In this document: piece after piece, positions 5,464 to 7,582 of the stretch
Layout of the letters: the number at the start of each line of letters is the position of its first letter
Numbering within the stretch: the stretch's first letter is position 1
Source: Rhodobacteraceae bacterium UBA1943
GTDB taxonomy: Bacteria > Pseudomonadota > Alphaproteobacteria > Rhodobacterales > Rhodobacteraceae
Direction: 5' to 3'
DNA: 7,582 nt
Assembly: GCA_002336845.1 (NCBI GenBank)
Contig: DDEX01000012.1
Coordinates: forward strand, 64,273-71,854
Made by a program: the position numbers and the translations under genes
The notes under the pieces: generated by a model
The model's database searches: none
Told to the model about the DNA's origin: nothing
What the model saw: the letters and a program-made list of their open reading frames with translations, nothing else

Positions 5464-7173
5464 ATGGGGCGGGCAGGCCTTGGCAATCGGCTGGCGATGT
5501 GGCGTGCGCTGCGGGCAGAGGGCGCGCGCAGCTTTGTCGCACAACCTGAACCCCGCTCCATCGGGCTTTACGCCCGGGGCCGCCAACTTGTCGCCGGGAA
5601 TTTTCAGTTCGCGGGCCAACTGATCGAATCACCGGGAAAATCCATCTGGGATCTGCCACCGCAAGACCCCGATTTCCTGTCTGAGCTGCACGGCTTTGCC
5701 TGGCTGGATGATCTTGCCGCCCTTGGCAACGCCGCCGCCCGTGCCCGCGCGCAAGATTGGCTTTGGGAGTGGATCGCGCGCTATGGCACGGGTCAGGGTC
5801 CGGGCTGGTCGCCCGACCTGATCGCCCGACGCCTGATCCGCTGGACCAACCATGCCCTCTTCCTGCTGCAAGGCCGCGACAAGGCCTCCAGCGACCCGTT
5901 CTTTCACCAGTTGACCGCGCAAACCCTGTTCCTGTCGCGCCGCTGGCCACAATCCGCCCCGGGCCTGCCAAGGATCGAAGCGCTGTCGGGCCTGATTTCC
6001 GCCAGCCTCGCCCTGAACGGCATGGACCGCCTTCTTCCCCCCGCCGTTGCCGCTCTGTCTCAGCACTGCGCCAAGGAAATCGACGCCGACGGCGGCATAC
6101 CCACCCGCAACCCCGAAGATCTGCTGGAGGTGTTCACTCTTCTCGGCTGGGCCGAACGCGCCCTGACCGAAGCGGGCCGCATCCCGCCCGCGCCCTTGGT
6201 ACAGGCGCTGGAGCGGATCGCCCCGGCGCTGCGCCTTGTGCGCCATGCCGATGGCGGGCTGGCGCGGTTTCACGGTGGCGGGCGCGGGGTGGAAGGGCGG
6301 CTGGATCAGGCGCTGGCAAGTGCGGGGATCAAACCGGCAACGCAGGGCGGCTTTGGCATCGCCATGGGCTTTGCCCGGTTGCAGGGTGCGCGCACCTCGC
6401 TGGTGGTCGATGCTGCGGCGCCCCCGGGGGGCCGCGCCAGCCATGATGCCCATGCCTCGACCCTTGGCTTCGAACTCACATCGGGTCGCCGCCCGTTGGT
6501 GGTGTCTTGCGGATCGGGCCGCAGCTTTGGCGCCGAATGGCGGCAGGCGGGGCGTGCCACGGCCTCGCATTCCACCCTCGCGCTCGACGGCTTCTCCTCG
6601 TCGCGCCTTGATGCCAGCAAACAGGCACTGGCCGACCGGGCCAATGTCACCCTGTTCCGGCAAGGCGATGATGCGACCGGCGTTCACCTGCATCTGGCCC
6701 ATGACGGCTGGATCGCCCCGCACGGCCTGACCCACCGCCGCGACCTGCACCTTAGCGCCAATGGCCGCACCCTTGCCGGGGCCGATACGCTGATTGCCGA
6801 AGGCCATGCCAACAACCTGCGCTTTGAGCGGCTGCTGACGCGCGGCGGGCTGACCGGGGTGGCCTTTGCCCTGCGGTTTCATCTGCACCCCGATGTCGAT
6901 GCCACGCTGGACATGGGCGGGGCCGCCGTCTCGCTGGTGCTGAAAAGCAGCGAGATCTGGGTATTCCGCCATGACGGCCACGTCCGCCTGTCGCTGGAGC
7001 CTTCTGTTTTCCTAGAGGCCGGACGGCTGAAGCCACGGCCTTCGCGGCAAATCGTCCTTTCCGGCCGCGCCATCGGGATAGAGACCCGGCTGGGCTGGAC
7101 CTTGGCCAAGGCACAGGATACTCCGCTGGCCATCCGCGACCTTGACCGGGACGATCTGCCCGTCCCCCTCTAG
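5464..7173 (+). CDS. Heparinase II/III family protein
   Basis: A 569-aa protein of the heparinase II/III-like family, related to polysaccharide lyases. The N-terminal part contains the conserved PRSIGLYARGRQLVAGNF segment (30-47) and SIWDL (60-64), then an alpha-helical toroid-like region with GWSPDLIARRLIRW at 114-127. The C-terminal beta-rich heparinase II/III domain begins around 320, with SHDAHASTLGFEL (His327, His330), VVSCGSG, and ASHSTLALDG (His369). The N-terminus lacks a hydrophobic signal-peptide core, so export by Sec is not indicated; substrate and cleavage activity are unknown. The start is the ATG at 5464, with AGGA 11 nt upstream; an in-frame TAA at 5440 and no other ATG in between leave no earlier option. 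It is divergent from the polysaccharide gene set and 17 nt upstream of purH, probably co-transcribed with it. I recall the same pairing in other Rhodobacteraceae. Family fairly secure, function open. Confidence 0.88.
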   Translation: MGRAGLGNRLAMWRALRAEGARSFVAQPEPRSIGLYARGRQLVAGNFQFAGQLIESPGKSIWDLPPQDPDFLSELHGFAWLDDLAALGNAAARARAQDWLWEWIARYGTGQGPGWSPDLIARRLIRWTNHALFLLQGRDKASSDPFFHQLTAQTLFLSRRWPQSAPGLPRIEALSGLISASLALNGMDRLLPPAVAALSQHCAKEIDADGGIPTRNPEDLLEVFTLLGWAERALTEAGRIPPAPLVQALERIAPALRLVRHADGGLARFHGGGRGVEGRLDQALASAGIKPATQGGFGIAMGFARLQGARTSLVVDAAAPPGGRASHDAHASTLGFELTSGRRPLVVSCGSGRSFGAEWRQAGRATASHSTLALDGFSSSRLDASKQALADRANVTLFRQGDDATGVHLHLAHDGWIAPHGLTHRRDLHLSANGRTLAGADTLIAEGHANNLRFERLLTRGGLTGVAFALRFHLHPDVDATLDMGGAAVSLVLKSSEIWVFRHDGHVRLSLEPSVFLEAGRLKPRPSRQIVLSGRAIGIETRLGWTLAKAQDTPLAIRDLDRDDLPVPL

Positions 7174-7176
7174 CCT

Positions 7177-7182
7177 GAGGAA
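7177..7182 (+). promoter_or_regulatory. Ribosome binding site of purH
   Basis: GAGGAA lies 8 nt before the ATG at 7191, within the 17-nt gap after the heparinase-like stop. It fixes the purH start and shows that no room exists for a separate promoter immediately before purH other than inside the upstream gene. Confidence 0.75.
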
Positions 7183-7190
7183 CCGCCCCA

Positions 7191-7582
7191 ATGCCCGCCA
7201 ACTCTGCCGATCTGGTAACCATCCGCCGCGCGCTGATTTCCGTTTCCGACAAGACCGGAATGCTGGACCTTGCCCGCGCCCTGCACGCCCATGGGGTGGA
7301 ACTGCTGTCCACAGGCGGCACCTCTGGCATGATCCGCGATGCGGGCCTGCCGGTGCGCGATGTGTCGGATGTGACGGGTTTCCCCGAGATGATGGACGGA
7401 AGGGTGAAAACCCTGCACCCCAAGGTGCATGGCGGCCTGCTCGCCCTGCGCGGCCACCCCGAGCATGAGGCCGCCCTGCTCGCCCATGTCATCGCGCCGA
7501 TCGATATCCTGATCGTCAATCTTTACCCGTTCGAGGCCACCGTCGCCGCCGGCAAGCCCTATGACGACTGCATCGAGAACAT
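7191..7582 (+). CDS. purH: Bifunctional AICAR formyltransferase/IMP cyclohydrolase, N-terminal part (cut by window edge)
   Basis: Catalyses the last two steps of de novo purine synthesis: formylation of AICAR and ring closure to IMP. The window holds the first 130 codons, all from the N-terminal MGS-like IMP cyclohydrolase domain; the formyltransferase domain lies beyond the right edge. Visible signatures are ALISVSDKTG (14-23), LLSTGGTSG (38-46), the hallmark SDVTGFPEMMDGRVKTLHP (59-77) followed by KVHGG, and DILIVNLYPFEATV further on. The ATG at 7191 has a strong GAGGAA ribosome binding site, and its product has the short N-terminal extension usual in alphaproteobacteria. The gene is a housekeeping purine gene unrelated to the polysaccharide genes; its tight link to the heparinase-like gene suggests a shared transcript. 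Identity very secure. Confidence 0.97.
   Translation, partial: MPANSADLVTIRRALISVSDKTGMLDLARALHAHGVELLSTGGTSGMIRDAGLPVRDVSDVTGFPEMMDGRVKTLHPKVHGGLLALRGHPEHEAALLAHVIAPIDILIVNLYPFEATVAAGKPYDDCIEN

Noticed and set aside
5318..5971. 217-codon open frame on the minus strand running from inside the heparinase-like gene to the galE start
   Set aside because: Its product is Arg/Gly/Ser-rich with no domain, and it covers the divergent promoter region; a GC-rich artefact.
5629..6981. 450-codon open frame on the minus strand opposite the heparinase-like gene
   Set aside because: It mirrors a well-supported gene, lacks any recognisable family motif, and is rich in Gly/Arg/Ala/Gln as expected for the antisense of GC-rich coding DNA.
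6752..7519. 255-codon minus-strand open frame spanning the heparinase-purH junction
   Set aside because: It is antisense to two real genes, with low-complexity Arg/Pro/Ala composition and no motif.
1..7582. tRNA/rRNA genes, CRISPR arrays, insertion sequences, attachment sites, toxin-antitoxin or defence genes
   Set aside because: Reading both strands showed no tRNA-like cloverleaf, no regularly spaced repeats, no transposase or integrase motifs and no terminal repeats; almost all of the window is explained by nine genes.

Overview
The window looks like chromosomal DNA of a high-GC alphaproteobacterium, most likely a Rhodobacterales/Rhodobacteraceae member. The basis is the strong G/C bias at third codon positions, frequent GTG/TTG starts, tightly overlapping genes, and a heparinase II/III-like gene directly upstream of purH, a pairing I recall from that family. 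The genus cannot be fixed from sequence alone.

Positions 1-5316 hold seven genes, all on the minus strand. In transcription order they are galE (UDP-glucose 4-epimerase), a family-2 glycosyltransferase, rfbC, rfbB, a YdcF/DUF218 membrane protein, rfbD, and the first part of rfbA, which runs off the left edge. Most junctions overlap or are separated by a few bases: 11-nt overlap galE/GT, 4-nt gap rfbC/rfbB, GTGA overlap rfbB/ydcF-like, TGATG overlap ydcF-like/rfbD, ATGA overlap rfbD/rfbA. The exception is a 72-nt gap between the glycosyltransferase and rfbC, so there may be one operon or two.

The four Rfb (Rml) enzymes form the complete route from glucose-1-phosphate and dTTP to dTDP-L-rhamnose. 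GalE would supply UDP-galactose. The glycosyltransferase has motifs of the SDQDDVW/MHDWW type often annotated as rhamnosyltransferases, so it is a plausible user of the dTDP-rhamnose. Together this is a surface-polysaccharide (O-antigen or exopolysaccharide) precursor and transfer module. The YdcF-like protein inside it is the least expected member.

Positions 5317-5463 are a 147-nt divergent intergenic region that should hold the promoters for both directions. On the plus strand follow a complete heparinase II/III-family gene without a visible signal peptide (5464-7173) and, 17 nt later, the first 130 codons of purH (from 7191), which leaves the window at the right edge.

No RNA genes, insertion sequences, CRISPR arrays or long repeats were seen, and no stretch over 300 bases lacks a gene. 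I see no convincing evidence of an undescribed system. The points worth a second look are the embedded YdcF-like gene, the unassigned specificity of the glycosyltransferase, the unsecreted heparinase-like protein, and several start-codon decisions.
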